A stretch of 39,505 bases of DNA from JARYGU01 sp033795365 (GCA_033795365.1 JARYGU010000033.1:1-39505), one strand, 5' to 3'; counted from the stretch's first letter, positions 23,836-32,448 are shown. Notes: generated from the letters alone by a model not told the origin. A program made the numbers and translations.

Positions 23836-24801
23836 CTAGGTGTTTAGTCCCGGGAATTGATGGATCGGATCGAGCCTGAATCTTTCGGGCTCTTTTGTCC
23901 AGATGCTGCAGATGTATTCATACGGCGTGAGGCCTCTAAGGGTCTTGAGCCGGCGGGCGAAATTGTATGCCGAGACGAAATCACCGATATGTCTGCGGAG
24001 CTGGTCGTGGCTGTCGTAGTGATAGCGTTTGACGGTTGCCTCCTTGATCGTCCGGTTCATCCGCTCGACCTGGCCATTTGTCCAGGGATGCTTGGGTTTG
24101 GTCAGCCGGTGCTCGATGCCGTGTCGCCAGCATGCTCGGTCGAACGGATGCCCCCGGAACCGCGCGGTTGGTCCGTTGCTGTTCTTCGGGATGTCGGCGA
24201 ACTGGATGCCGTTGTCGGTCAGCACCGTGTGGATCTTGTAGGGCACAGCTGCAACCAACGCTTCCAGGAAGTCTGACGCTGTTCGGGTGGTAGCGCGATC
24301 GACCAGTTGGACGAAGGCGAACTTGGAGGTCCTGTCGATCGCGACGTAGAGGTAGAGCTTGCCTTCGGCGGTCTGGACCTCGGCTAGGTCGATGTGAAAA
24401 TAGCCGATTGCGTAGGCCTTGAACTTCTTCCTCGACGGTTTGTCGCCCTCCACATCCGGCAGTCTCGATATCCCATGGCGTTGCAGGCATCGATGCAATG
24501 ACGATCGCGTCAGATGCGGGATTGTCGGCTGAAGAGCATAGAGGCAATCATCCAGCGCCAGCAGCGTGTGCCGCCGGAACGCGATGATGATTGCCTCCTC
24601 TTCTTCGCTGAGAACGGTTGACCGCGGCGCCTTCGGTCCGGTCTTGAGATCCTCGACCGTTGCCCGCTTGCGCCACTTCAGAACCGTCTTTGGATTGATC
24701 CCGTAGCTCCGGCTCAGCTCCGCGGCCGAAGCTTGCGATCGCTGTATTGCTGCTCGGACTGCGTGCGTGGTCGTGGCGCTGCCGTGACGTATTTGGCCCA
24801 T
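23836..24801 (-). CDS. IS481-family transposase
   Basis: A transposase of 321 residues. The N-terminal helix-turn-helix (ELSRSYGINPKTVLKWRKRA) is followed by a DDE integrase core: FHIDLAEVQTAEGKLYLYVA, VLTDNGIQFAD and NGQVERMNRTIKEATVKRYH carrying the three acidic residues. The ATG at 24801 is preferred over 24816 because AAGGAAG stands before it. The gene is intact. Its stop codon (TAG at 23836-23838) lies just outside the terminal inverted repeat, in the duplicated target. Confidence 0.92.
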   Translation of the reverse strand: MGQIRHGSATTTHAVRAAIQRSQASAAELSRSYGINPKTVLKWRKRATVEDLKTGPKAPRSTVLSEEEEAIIIAFRRHTLLALDDCLYALQPTIPHLTRSSLHRCLQRHGISRLPDVEGDKPSRKKFKAYAIGYFHIDLAEVQTAEGKLYLYVAIDRTSKFAFVQLVDRATTRTASDFLEALVAAVPYKIHTVLTDNGIQFADIPKNSNGPTARFRGHPFDRACWRHGIEHRLTKPKHPWTNGQVERMNRTIKEATVKRYHYDSHDQLRRHIGDFVSAYNFARRLKTLRGLTPYEYICSIWTKEPERFRLDPIHQFPGLNT

Positions 24802-24857
24802 AGTGCTTCCTTCCATTCCGGGGGAAAGATTGCACCACTAATTCCCGGGACTAAACA
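23841..24857 (-). mobile_element. IS481-family insertion sequence, complete
   Basis: The element has perfect 18-bp terminal inverted repeats, TGTTTAGTCCCGGGAATT at 23841-23858 and its complement at 24840-24857, with TGT/ACA tips. The left flank is CTAGG (23836-23840); the right flank is a run of nine C and then TAGG, so CTAGG occurs on both sides. IS481 itself targets NCTAGN, which fits. One intact transposase gene. Confidence 0.88.
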
Positions 24858-25043
24858 CCCCCCCCCTAGGCCGACCGCTGCGAGTCCATGCCGAATACCA
24901 CCAGCCAGGCGGAGCCTTCCTGGCTAAGCCTGGAGCGCTGTGCGAACGCAGAGTCCTGCTTTCACCTGATGCTCGAGACTCGATTGCAAGGCTCGGGAAT
25001 AGTGGTGACGAAACAGTGGATCAGCATGCCGCAAGTCCTGTGC

Positions 25044-25065
25044 AAAAAAGCGGGCTTCGTGCCCG
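25044..25065 (-). terminator. Rho-independent terminator, minus strand
   Basis: On the minus strand CGGGC-ACGAA-GCCCG is followed by C and six T. Perfect five-base-pair stem, five-base loop. No recognised gene lies upstream of it on this strand, so the transcript it ends is unknown. Confidence 0.65.
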
Positions 25066-25408
25066 TACCATTTATCAGGATGGCATGTGGCGGACCATAG
25101 ATTTCGCACACTGATCGAGATCGCACGTGCAAAGCCGCAGGATGTCTTGAGGTGCACCGTCTCACGACGCAGCCAGCATCTCATACCTCAAGCCGCGCCT
25201 TCGCAAATTATGAAGATGAGACGCAATTGGCTTTGCCTCGCGCACAGCCAAAGCAGCACGAGCGCGCCTTGGAGAGTCCCTGCGGAGCCAGCGATTACGT
25301 GTCCGCTCCTGTCATGCTCGCGACGGCGAATTTTCGGCGTTTCGCCGAAAGCCAGCCGGTCGAATTAGCCAATCTGTGAATGCCCGGCTCGCTGCGCATA
25401 TTCATGCT

Positions 25409-25448
25409 TGCGCGATGTAACTCTATTACATAGTAACGATATAACATT
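25409..25448 (+). promoter_or_regulatory. Promoter/operator region of the receptor-CobN operon
   Basis: An AT-rich patch contains the perfect palindrome TGTAA-CTCTA-TTACA (25416-25430), then TAGTAACGA and TATAACATT (25440-25448). TATAACATT resembles a Zur half-site, but the opposite half-site is poorly matched. A possible -35 (TTGCGC) and -10 (TAGTAA) would bracket the palindrome. The start codon is 35 bp downstream. Confidence 0.4.
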
Positions 25449-25483
25449 GCAAGAATGCCAGCGTATTTGTGAAGGGGGTTATC

Positions 25484-27439
25484 ATGCGCACAAATGACCA
25501 GCTCTGGCGCGTCTCGGTTTTGCTGTTTGCGTCAGTTTCAGCTCCGACAATCGCCCATGCGCAATCGGCCGATTTGGAGTCCACCCCTCTCGATCCAATC
25601 GTAATCACGGCCACTTCCGGTGAGCGCTTTTTAAAGGATACGCCCGCCAGCGTCACGGTGGTGACCGGCGAGGAATTGCGTGAACGCCCGGTCCGCGATC
25701 TCGCCAGCGCCATTGAGGGCACGCCGGGCGTTCAGCTCACGGGTATCGGTCTCGGCCGGCGTGGCATCTCCATCCGCGGCATGCAGACCGACCACAGCCT
25801 CGTGCTGGTGGACGGAATGCGGATCAGCAATTCAGCTTCAGCGGTCGCCCATTCGGACTATGAGCTCGGATGGGTACCGGCGGAAGCAATAGAACGCATC
25901 GAGGTCGTGCGCGGGCCGATGTCCTCGCTTTATGGTTCGGAGGCGCTGGGTGGGGTGGTCAACATTATCACAAGGCAGGCGACTGACGAGTGGCGCGGTT
26001 CGTTTTCGACCTTAGGCCAGCTTACAGAACATGGTCATGGCGGTAACGGCTACAATTTCAGCGGCTACGCCGGTGGCCCGCTCATTCCGGGCGCCCTGGG
26101 ATTGAACATCTGGGGCGCCTTCAAGGGGCAGGCCGAGCTGACATCGCCCAGCAATTCGCGCGTGTCGTCCAAAGGAGACGAAAGGGCGTTCATGGGTAAC
26201 GCGACGCTGACATGGACGCCGGACGAACAACAACGGATCGACCTTTCCTATGGCGCGGGGTTCGAGGACCGCTGGAGCGGCATGCAAGGTTCCGGGCCGT
26301 TCCCGACCTTCTATCGGTCCGAAGACGAGATATGGCGCCAGCGCATCGCGCTGTCGCATGAAGGGAATTGGGACTGGGGGACGTCGCGTGTGCGCCTCTA
26401 TAGTTCCATCCTCGATCGCGAGAACACACGCAGCGACAATGCGCCGGCATCCGGTCCCCACAAATTCATCGATACCGTCGGAGACGGGCAGATCAGCTTC
26501 TCTCCGATTGAAGGCCATCGGTTCACACTTGGCGCCGAGGCGCGGCAGGAGCGCCTGAGGGACCCGACCGTCAACACCGGCGGGCGCGATGAACAGATGC
26601 ACTACGCCGCATTCCTTCAGGATGAGATAGCACTCGCAGACCGCTGGGAACTGGTCCTCGGCAGTCGCTTCGACCATCACGAGGAGTTTGGCTGGCATAC
26701 GAGCCCGCGTGCCTATTTGCTCCATCACTTCAATGACTCGCTGACCTTCAAGGCTGGCGTCGGTGCCGGTTTCAAGGCCCCGACGCTCAAGCAGCTTTCA
26801 CCCGAATATTCAGCGATCGCCGGTGGAGGGCGTTTCACCATCGTCGGTAATCCCGACCTCAAGCCGGAGACCAATCTTTCGTTCGAGGCAGGTCTTGAAT
26901 ACCAGCAGGGCATCTGGTCGGCGCGCGCCATGGCTTTCCAGAACGATCTCGACAACCTCATCCAGACGCTGTGCGTGGTCCGCTGCGGCGGCGCGCCAGG
27001 GGCAACCTGGACCTACGAAAACGTGGACAGTGCGCGCATCCGCGGTATCGAACTTGGAGGAGGCGTTGAACTGCCGTGGAACATGCGGCTCGATGCCAAC
27101 TATACCTATCTCGACCCGGTCGATCGCGAGACAGGGGACCAGTTGCCGAACCGTTCTCGCCATGCAGCGAATGCAACGCTCGCATGGTCACCGCTGGAAA
27201 ATCTGACGACATCGTTGCGGGTCAACTACGTCGGTTCACAAAAGACAACCATGGGCTCAGGGCGCCAGCCAAATTACACCCTCGTTTCGGCCTACGCGAA
27301 CTATGCCTTCAACGAGCATGCCAGCCTTCAGTTCGGCATCGAAAACATCACCGATGTACGCCTCGCGGACGAAAATGGAGACTACGCCTTTGCCGATGAG
27401 GGACGACGTTACTTCCTCGGTCTGAAGACGAAGTTCTAG
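25484..27439 (+). CDS. TonB-dependent outer-membrane receptor (BtuB-like)
   Basis: A 651-residue outer-membrane receptor. A signal peptide (to about AHAQ, residue 26) precedes the TonB box DPIVITAT, the plug domain (LASAIEGTPGVQLTG, SIRGMQTDHSLVLVDGMRIS, IERIEVVRGPMSSLYGSEAL GGVVNIITR) and a 22-strand-type barrel ending in a terminal phenylalanine (FLGLKTKF). A short cysteine pair loop, LCVVRCGG, occurs in the barrel. Start ATG 25484 has AAGGGGG; a GTG at 25469 is upstream. The gene is the first of four; the next start follows three bases after its stop. The partner genes suggest transport of a metal complex or corrinoid-like compound, but the ligand is unknown. Confidence 0.93.
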   Translation: MRTNDQLWRVSVLLFASVSAPTIAHAQSADLESTPLDPIVITATSGERFLKDTPASVTVVTGEELRERPVRDLASAIEGTPGVQLTGIGLGRRGISIRGMQTDHSLVLVDGMRISNSASAVAHSDYELGWVPAEAIERIEVVRGPMSSLYGSEALGGVVNIITRQATDEWRGSFSTLGQLTEHGHGGNGYNFSGYAGGPLIPGALGLNIWGAFKGQAELTSPSNSRVSSKGDERAFMGNATLTWTPDEQQRIDLSYGAGFEDRWSGMQGSGPFPTFYRSEDEIWRQRIALSHEGNWDWGTSRVRLYSSILDRENTRSDNAPASGPHKFIDTVGDGQISFSPIEGHRFTLGAEARQERLRDPTVNTGGRDEQMHYAAFLQDEIALADRWELVLGSRFDHHEEFGWHTSPRAYLLHHFNDSLTFKAGVGAGFKAPTLKQLSPEYSAIAGGGRFTIVGNPDLKPETNLSFEAGLEYQQGIWSARAMAFQNDLDNLIQTLCVVRCGGAPGATWTYENVDSARIRGIELGGGVELPWNMRLDANYTYLDPVDRETGDQLPNRSRHAANATLAWSPLENLTTSLRVNYVGSQKTTMGSGRQPNYTLVSAYANYAFNEHASLQFGIENITDVRLADENGDYAFADEGRRYFLGLKTKF

Positions 27440-27442
27440 CTC

Positions 27443-30400
27443 ATGCGCATATTCGGCTTCGTCCTCATCGCCTTATCCATCATCGCCGGCCAGGCTCTTG
27501 CCCAAGTCCCGAACGATCGCGGCCGGCCGGTAGTGCGGGTTCTGACCAGCAGTTTCGTCCTGTCGGAGAAGTTCCGCGCGCTCGCGCCGATCGCGACGCA
27601 GTCGGGGATTGTGCTCGATCACGTCGATGTCGAGAAGGAAGCGGCCTCACCTGACGACTGGCTGAAAAACACCGATCTCATCATTCTCGATGTACCGCGC
27701 CCCAATGACCGGGCGCGAGTCGAACAGGCGCTTGATGGTACGCTCGCCCATGCAGACGTTGCGTCGATCATCATCGGCGGCGGTCCGCCAACGTGGCGTC
27801 GCATCGATCCAAGTGCCGCTGGTCTGCTGCTTGGTTACTATGCGGCAGGAGGCGTGGAAAATTTCCGACAGTTCTTCGTTGCCGTCAAAGCCTGGAAGGA
27901 AGGAGCCGATCTTTCTGCTATGCCGCCTGCGGAACGGATGACAACCTCCGGTTTCTGGCATCCTGACGCGCCCCATGTTTTCAGCACCCTGGATGCCTAT
28001 CTCGCATGGGGTGAAGATCGCTGGAAGAATGCCAACGGGCGCGTCGGCTTCGTCGTTCATTCCGGGACAGTGGGCAATATGCAAACGGCACTGCTGGATG
28101 CTGTCGTGGCGCGCACCGAGGCCGCAGGCCTTCAGCCCTTCGTGTTCTGGTTCGACGATGGCGACGCTCAAGGCCTGGCGCGGATTGCGCGCCCGGCACA
28201 CCTCGATGCGCTGGTAAACCTTACCCATATGCAGAATGGACAGGCACGCAGTGCCGAGTTTCTCAAACTCGATATCCCCGTCATCCAGACAGTCGGTTTT
28301 CGAGAAGGCGGAGTACGGGATTGGGCTGCGTCGACATCCGGCATCCCCGCTCGCACCAGTGCCATGTTTCTGGCTGGTCCGGAGGGCTGGGGCATGATTG
28401 ATCCGCTGGTTCTGACAGCGATCGAAGACGGGGCTGAGATACCGCTGCCGTCGCAGGTCGGGGCCCTTGTCGGTAAGCTAAAGAACCTCGTTGCACTGCG
28501 CCGCAAGCCGGCGGAGGAGAAGCATCTGGCGCTGATGTTCTGGAGCTACCCGGCCGGTGAGAAAAATTTAGCGGCTTCCAGCCTCAACGTACCGGCGAGC
28601 ATCGAAGCGCTAACAGGCGAACTTGTCCGCGCAGGATATGATGTCGAACCGATCTCCGAACAGCAGATGATCGAAGCGGGGCAGGCGATGCTTGCCGGGC
28701 TTTATCGCACCGTCCCGCTTGAGGAGCTTCTGGAGCGCGATCTTGCCGCAGCGCTGCCCGTCGTCGACTATGAGCAGTGGCTGGCGTCGCTTTCACAGGC
28801 GAAACGCCAAGCCTTTTCCCACGCCGGCGCGCCGTCTGCACATTGGGCAGTGCGTGAGATCGACGGCGTGGCGAGCTTCATCATTCCGCGCCTGCGGCGC
28901 GGCAAGCTTATCGTCATGCCGCAAATGCCGCGCGCAGAGAGCCACATTGCACACTATCACGATACATCTGCATCGCCCGACCATCTTTATATGGCCGCCT
29001 ATCTCTATCTGCGCGAAGTAGCAGCGGTTGATGCCATCGTGCATCTCGGCACGCACGGTACGCAGGAATGGCTGCCCGGCAAGGATCGGGGGCTTTCGGT
29101 CGATGACGACCCGTTCTTGGCTGTCGGCGACGTCCCGGTCTTCTACCCCTACATTCAGGACAATGTCGGCGAAGCACTTCAGGCAAGACGGCGAGGGCGT
29201 GCCGTCACCATCAGCCATCAGACGCCGCCGTTCGCGCCCTCAGGCCTCTACGATGAACTGCGGGACATCCATCATCTCGTCCATGAATATGGACAGCTCG
29301 ACGAAGGTTCCGTGCGCGAGCGGACCGCACGCGAGATTGCGGATGCAACTGTCGCTGCGGGCATGCATGCCGACCTCGGTTGGACGGAAGAAGCTGTACG
29401 ACAGGATTTTGACGGCTTCCTGCCCGTTCTGCACGATCATCTCCACGAGCTCGCCAGAATGGCGATGCCGCTCGGACTGCACACATTTGGAAGGCCAGCT
29501 GACCCCGAGCAAAGACTGGCGACCGTGATGCAGCAGCTAGGCCAGCCTTTCTATGAAGCTGTCGGCGCCGCCTCGGAAGAGCTGTTCGTCGACGATTTTT
29601 CAATGCTGAAGAAGACCGCACCTTATACGACCCTTCAAAAATACCTGCGCCAGGCGGCGGAGCGCACATCCCTCGATGCGTCGTTGAGGGAGCTTCTGGT
29701 GCGCGCCGATGTGCTCGACACCGGTCTCTCTGAGCCCGGTGAGATCGAGGCTCTGCTCGCAGGGCTTGAAGGACGTTTCGTCGCACCAGGCTCAGGTGGC
29801 GACCCGATACGCAATCCGGACGTCAAGAGCGGAAGGAATCTCTATGCGTTCGAGCCGGATAAGATACCCACCAGAGCAGCGTATGATGCCGGCAAGGAAG
29901 CGTTCGACCAGCTCATTGCCGCATTTCGCAGCGACAACAGAGGCGCTTACCCCCAGAAGATCGCTTTCAGTCTCTGGTCCTCTGAGGCAACCCGCCATCT
30001 CGGTGTCACCGAGGCGCAGGTGCTGCATGCCTTGGGTCTCAGGCCCGTCTGGGACGAAGGCGGGCGCATTCGAAAGCTGGAAATCGTACCGGCGGAAGAA
30101 CTCATGCGACCACGTATTGATGTCGTTGTGCAGGTGACGAGCGTCTACCGTGATCAGTTCGACGGTTTCATGCGGCTTCTCGCCGAGGCCATAGATCGCA
30201 TTGCAGCGTTGGATCAAGAGGAGAATCCCATAGCCGCTAACAGCGCTCGCGTCGCCACTGCGCTGGAACGGAAGGGTCTTTCACGTGATGAGGCTCTGGA
30301 GCAGGCGAGGCTACGCCTTTTTTCGAACGCACCGGGTAATTACGGGACGGGTCTCCCGCATATGGCGCTTGCCTCCGCGACATGGGACGAAGATTCGGCG

Positions 30401-31354
30401 CTCGCCGAACGCTTCCTTGCAAGTACGCAATTTGCCTACGGCGTCCGTAGCTGGGGAACGCCTTCCAACGCCGGCAATCTTTTTGCTGAGCAGTTGAAGG
30501 GAACACAGGCTGCGATCATGTCACGCTCATCCAACCTGCATGGCGTACTCTCGACCGATCATCCCTTCGAGTTTTTAGGTGGTTTATCGTTGGCGATCCG
30601 CCATCTCGACGGCAAGGCGCCGTCACTCTATGTCTCGGACCTGCGCAACGCTGCGAGCGCAAAGACCATCTCGGTGGCCCGTTTCCTCTCCGACGAGTTG
30701 CGTGTGCGCTATCTCAACCCGCACTGGATTGAGGGCATGAAGGCGGAAGGCTATGCCGGCACGCTCGAAATGCTCAACGCGGCGAACAACCTGTTCGGCT
30801 GGCAGGTTGTCGACCCGGCGACGGTACGGGTGGACCAATGGCAGGCCATGTTCGACACCTATGTCGCCGATGCGCGTGGTCTTGGGATCAACGAGTTTTT
30901 CGAGGCGCACAATCCGACCGCCCAGGCACAGCTCATGGAGCGCATGATCGAGGCGATCCGCAAGGATTACTGGGATGCTGCCGAGGAGACCCGACGTCGG
31001 CTTGTCGAGCGTTGGCAAGAGCTCGCCGCCGACCATGGTGTGGACGTCGGCGAGGCAGCTACGAGGGACTTCGTCGAACGCATGGCAGCAGGCTTCGGTC
31101 TTCAGATAGCCGGGCGGCAAAACGCGAACCAGCCGGAGGCGGATCCTGACGCATCGACCCGGATGAGTGCGTCGCAGGCGGTGACAGGGCAGGTGTTGGA
31201 GGAAGTGCAAGCGAGGGGTGACACGCAGGACGATTGGCGGCTGTGGCTTGCGATGTCAGCCATGCTCTTTCTGATCGCCCTGGGTGCCGGCTTGCAATGG
31301 CGCGCCAATGCGGGCCGTACCCAATCGAAAATCGCAATCAACGGTGTTTCATGA
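27443..31354 (+). CDS. CobN-like metal chelatase subunit, exported and membrane-anchored
   Basis: A 1303-residue protein of the CobN/magnesium-chelatase H family. In cobalamin synthesis CobN inserts cobalt in the cytoplasm with CobS and CobT. Here conserved CobN blocks are clear: HLGTHGTQEWLPGKDRGLSV (from about residue 534), NYGTGLPHM, SRSSNLHGVLSTDHPFEFLG and INEFFEAHNPTAQAQLMERM. Unlike cytosolic CobN it begins MRIFGFVLIALSIIAGQALA, a signal peptide, and ends with a hydrophobic helix (LWLAMSAMLFLIALGAGLQW, about 1266-1286) before a short basic tail. This predicts a periplasmic enzyme anchored in the inner membrane. No cobS or cobT is nearby. It is coupled to the receptor (three-base gap) and to the ExbB-like gene (ATGA overlap). 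Confidence 0.9.
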   Translation: MRIFGFVLIALSIIAGQALAQVPNDRGRPVVRVLTSSFVLSEKFRALAPIATQSGIVLDHVDVEKEAASPDDWLKNTDLIILDVPRPNDRARVEQALDGTLAHADVASIIIGGGPPTWRRIDPSAAGLLLGYYAAGGVENFRQFFVAVKAWKEGADLSAMPPAERMTTSGFWHPDAPHVFSTLDAYLAWGEDRWKNANGRVGFVVHSGTVGNMQTALLDAVVARTEAAGLQPFVFWFDDGDAQGLARIARPAHLDALVNLTHMQNGQARSAEFLKLDIPVIQTVGFREGGVRDWAASTSGIPARTSAMFLAGPEGWGMIDPLVLTAIEDGAEIPLPSQVGALVGKLKNLVALRRKPAEEKHLALMFWSYPAGEKNLAASSLNVPASIEALTGELVRAGYDVEPISEQQMIEAGQAMLAGLYRTVPLEELLERDLAAALPVVDYEQWLASLSQAKRQAFSHAGAPSAHWAVREIDGVASFIIPRLRRGKLIVMPQMPRAESHIAHYHDTSASPDHLYMAAYLYLREVAAVDAIVHLGTHGTQEWLPGKDRGLSVDDDPFLAVGDVPVFYPYIQDNVGEALQARRRGRAVTISHQTPPFAPSGLYDELRDIHHLVHEYGQLDEGSVRERTAREIADATVAAGMHADLGWTEEAVRQDFDGFLPVLHDHLHELARMAMPLGLHTFGRPADPEQRLATVMQQLGQPFYEAVGAASEELFVDDFSMLKKTAPYTTLQKYLRQAAERTSLDASLRELLVRADVLDTGLSEPGEIEALLAGLEGRFVAPGSGGDPIRNPDVKSGRNLYAFEPDKIPTRAAYDAGKEAFDQLIAAFRSDNRGAYPQKIAFSLWSSEATRHLGVTEAQVLHALGLRPVWDEGGRIRKLEIVPAEELMRPRIDVVVQVTSVYRDQFDGFMRLLAEAIDRIAALDQEENPIAANSARVATALERKGLSRDEALEQARLRLFSNAPGNYGTGLPHMALASATWDEDSALAERFLASTQFAYGVRSWGTPSNAGNLFAEQLKGTQAAIMSRSSNLHGVLSTDHPFEFLGGLSLAIRHLDGKAPSLYVSDLRNAASAKTISVARFLSDELRVRYLNPHWIEGMKAEGYAGTLEMLNAANNLFGWQVVDPATVRVDQWQAMFDTYVADARGLGINEFFEAHNPTAQAQLMERMIEAIRKDYWDAAEETRRRLVERWQELAADHGVDVGEAATRDFVERMAAGFGLQIAGRQNANQPEADPDASTRMSASQAVTGQVLEEVQARGDTQDDWRLWLAMSAMLFLIALGAGLQWRANAGRTQSKIAINGVS

Positions 31355-31815
31355 ATGATTTTGAACTCGGCCTCTTTGAGGTCTCGCGTCTGTTCCTCGT
31401 TCCTGTGCTTATTCTGATCACAGCATCGCTGACTTACGCGTTCGTCGTGCTTGGCATGTTTCTGCTGGAAGCAATCCAGCGATCCCGCGGGAGCTACCGC
31501 TGCATTCTAAGCGCCGGAGCCTACCATAGCGACGATATCGAGCTGATGATAATGAAGCGGCTCGAGTGGCTGCGCGTCGTCTCGCGCACGACGCCGATGT
31601 TGGGACTGGTCGCAACCATGATTCCCATGGGCCCGGCATTACTCGCGCTCAGTCGGGGCGATGCGGCCTCCGTCGGCGAGAATCTTGTCGTCGCCTTTTC
31701 CGCCGTGATCCTCGCGCTCGTCAGCGCCAGCATCACCTTCTTCATTCTGACGATTCGCCGTCGGTGGCTGCTCGAGGAGCTGCGCCAGATCGAGCGGACG
31801 GGGGAGCGCGCCTGA
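31351..31815 (+). CDS. MotA/TolQ/ExbB-like proton channel protein
   Basis: A 154-residue inner-membrane protein with three hydrophobic helices. The N-terminal helix is VSRLFLVPVLILITASLTYA, and the conserved MotA/TolQ/ExbB region is RTTPMLGLVATMIPMGPALL followed by ENLVVAFSAVILALVSASIT. Such proteins form the stator of proton-driven machines such as TonB-ExbB-ExbD. The start ATG overlaps the CobN stop; an upstream in-frame extension lies inside cobN and is rejected. Its partner is probably the DUF2149 protein encoded next, in the position of ExbD/TolR. Confidence 0.88.
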   Translation: MNDFELGLFEVSRLFLVPVLILITASLTYAFVVLGMFLLEAIQRSRGSYRCILSAGAYHSDDIELMIMKRLEWLRVVSRTTPMLGLVATMIPMGPALLALSRGDAASVGENLVVAFSAVILALVSASITFFILTIRRRWLLEELRQIERTGERA

Positions 31816-32141
31816 TGCGATTTCTGGACCATGACGACGCCGACGATCCCATCCTGTCGCTCGTCAACCTGATCGACCTCTTCCTCGTGGTGATCGGCAT
31901 CCTGATGATTGTCATCACCACCAATCCTTTCAATCCGTTCTCTTCGAAAGTTGTCACCGTGGTAGAGAATCCTGGCGAGGCGGATATGCGGATCACGATC
32001 AAGGAAGGCAAAGAACTGAAGCGGTATGAGGCGAATGACACGGTAGGGGAGGGGCAGGGCGTGCGCGCCGGCATCACCTATCGTCTTGAGGACGGACGCA
32101 TGATCTACGTTCCGGAGAACGCAAAGCGTGGAATCGAATGA
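31815..32141 (+). CDS. DUF2149 family membrane protein (ExbD-like position)
   Basis: A 108-residue protein: an acidic start MRFLDHDDADDPILSLVNLI, a single membrane helix (DLFLVVIGILMIVITTNPF) and a periplasmic tail of about 70 residues. This is the DUF2149 pattern. ExbD and TolR have the same layout, with an aspartate near or in the helix (here NLIDLFL), which would serve the proton path. The start overlaps the ExbB-like stop (TGATG). DUF2149 genes are known to accompany cobN-like and ExbB-like genes, also in methanogenic archaea. Function is not established. Confidence 0.85.
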   Translation: MRFLDHDDADDPILSLVNLIDLFLVVIGILMIVITTNPFNPFSSKVVTVVENPGEADMRITIKEGKELKRYEANDTVGEGQGVRAGITYRLEDGRMIYVPENAKRGIE

Positions 32142-32147
32142 CTGCAC

Positions 32148-32408
32148 GTGGCGGTACATTTTGACCTCGACGTCCTCGACGCCAACCTCTTTCGTTCACT
32201 GACTTTTTCGAAACCCGGCGCGCCTGCACCGACCGATGACGACATTCAAGCCGGTCGCATGACCCTGCAGCAGGTCGTGGGATTGGTGAGCGATGTCGCG
32301 AAGGAGGTCGATGTGGTCGGTCTGGGTATTACAGAGCATATGCCATGGGACGCGATTGCACTCCACAAGGCACTTGCCGAACTACCTCTGATAGGCCGAC
32401 CTCAATAA
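32148..32408 (+). pseudogene. Arginase/ureohydrolase, C-terminal remnant
   Basis: The frame reads VAVHFDLDVLDANLFRSLTF, then SKPGAPAPTDDDIQAGRMTL and VDVVGLGITEHMPWDAIALH. This is the C-terminal 85 residues of an arginase-family protein, including the metal-binding DLDVLD. The first 200 or so residues with the other metal ligands are missing, and the remnant begins six bases after the DUF2149 stop. A GTG at 32148 could start an 86-residue product, but it would be inactive. Confidence 0.75.
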
Positions 32409-32424
32409 AGGCCCGAAGCTCTAA

Positions 32425-32448
32425 ACTGCGGCAGCAAGCTGCCGCAGT
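32425..32448 (+). terminator. Perfect hairpin after the arginase remnant
   Basis: ACTGCGGCAGC and its exact complement are separated by AA. The stem is strong but no T-run follows, so it may act as a weak or bidirectional terminator for the receptor-CobN operon. Confidence 0.45.

Larger units (their letters stand above)
24858..25483. other. Gene-free region between IS481 and the receptor operon
   Basis: No coding sequence is recognised on either strand in about 620 bp. It contains a minus-strand terminator (25044-25065), a strong 8-bp hairpin (TTTCGGCG-TTT-CGCCGAAA, 25332-25350) without T-run, and at its right end the AT-rich promoter of the receptor operon. I searched for cobalamin-riboswitch landmarks and found none. 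The terminator implies a leftward transcript starting somewhere in 25070-25380, either a lost gene or a small RNA. Confidence 0.4.

Noticed and set aside
25250..25320. Possible cobalamin riboswitch upstream of the TonB receptor (AGCCAG-like string)
   Set aside because: The GCTGCCCCCGCAACTG-type core and other conserved boxes are absent; only a six-base similarity was found.
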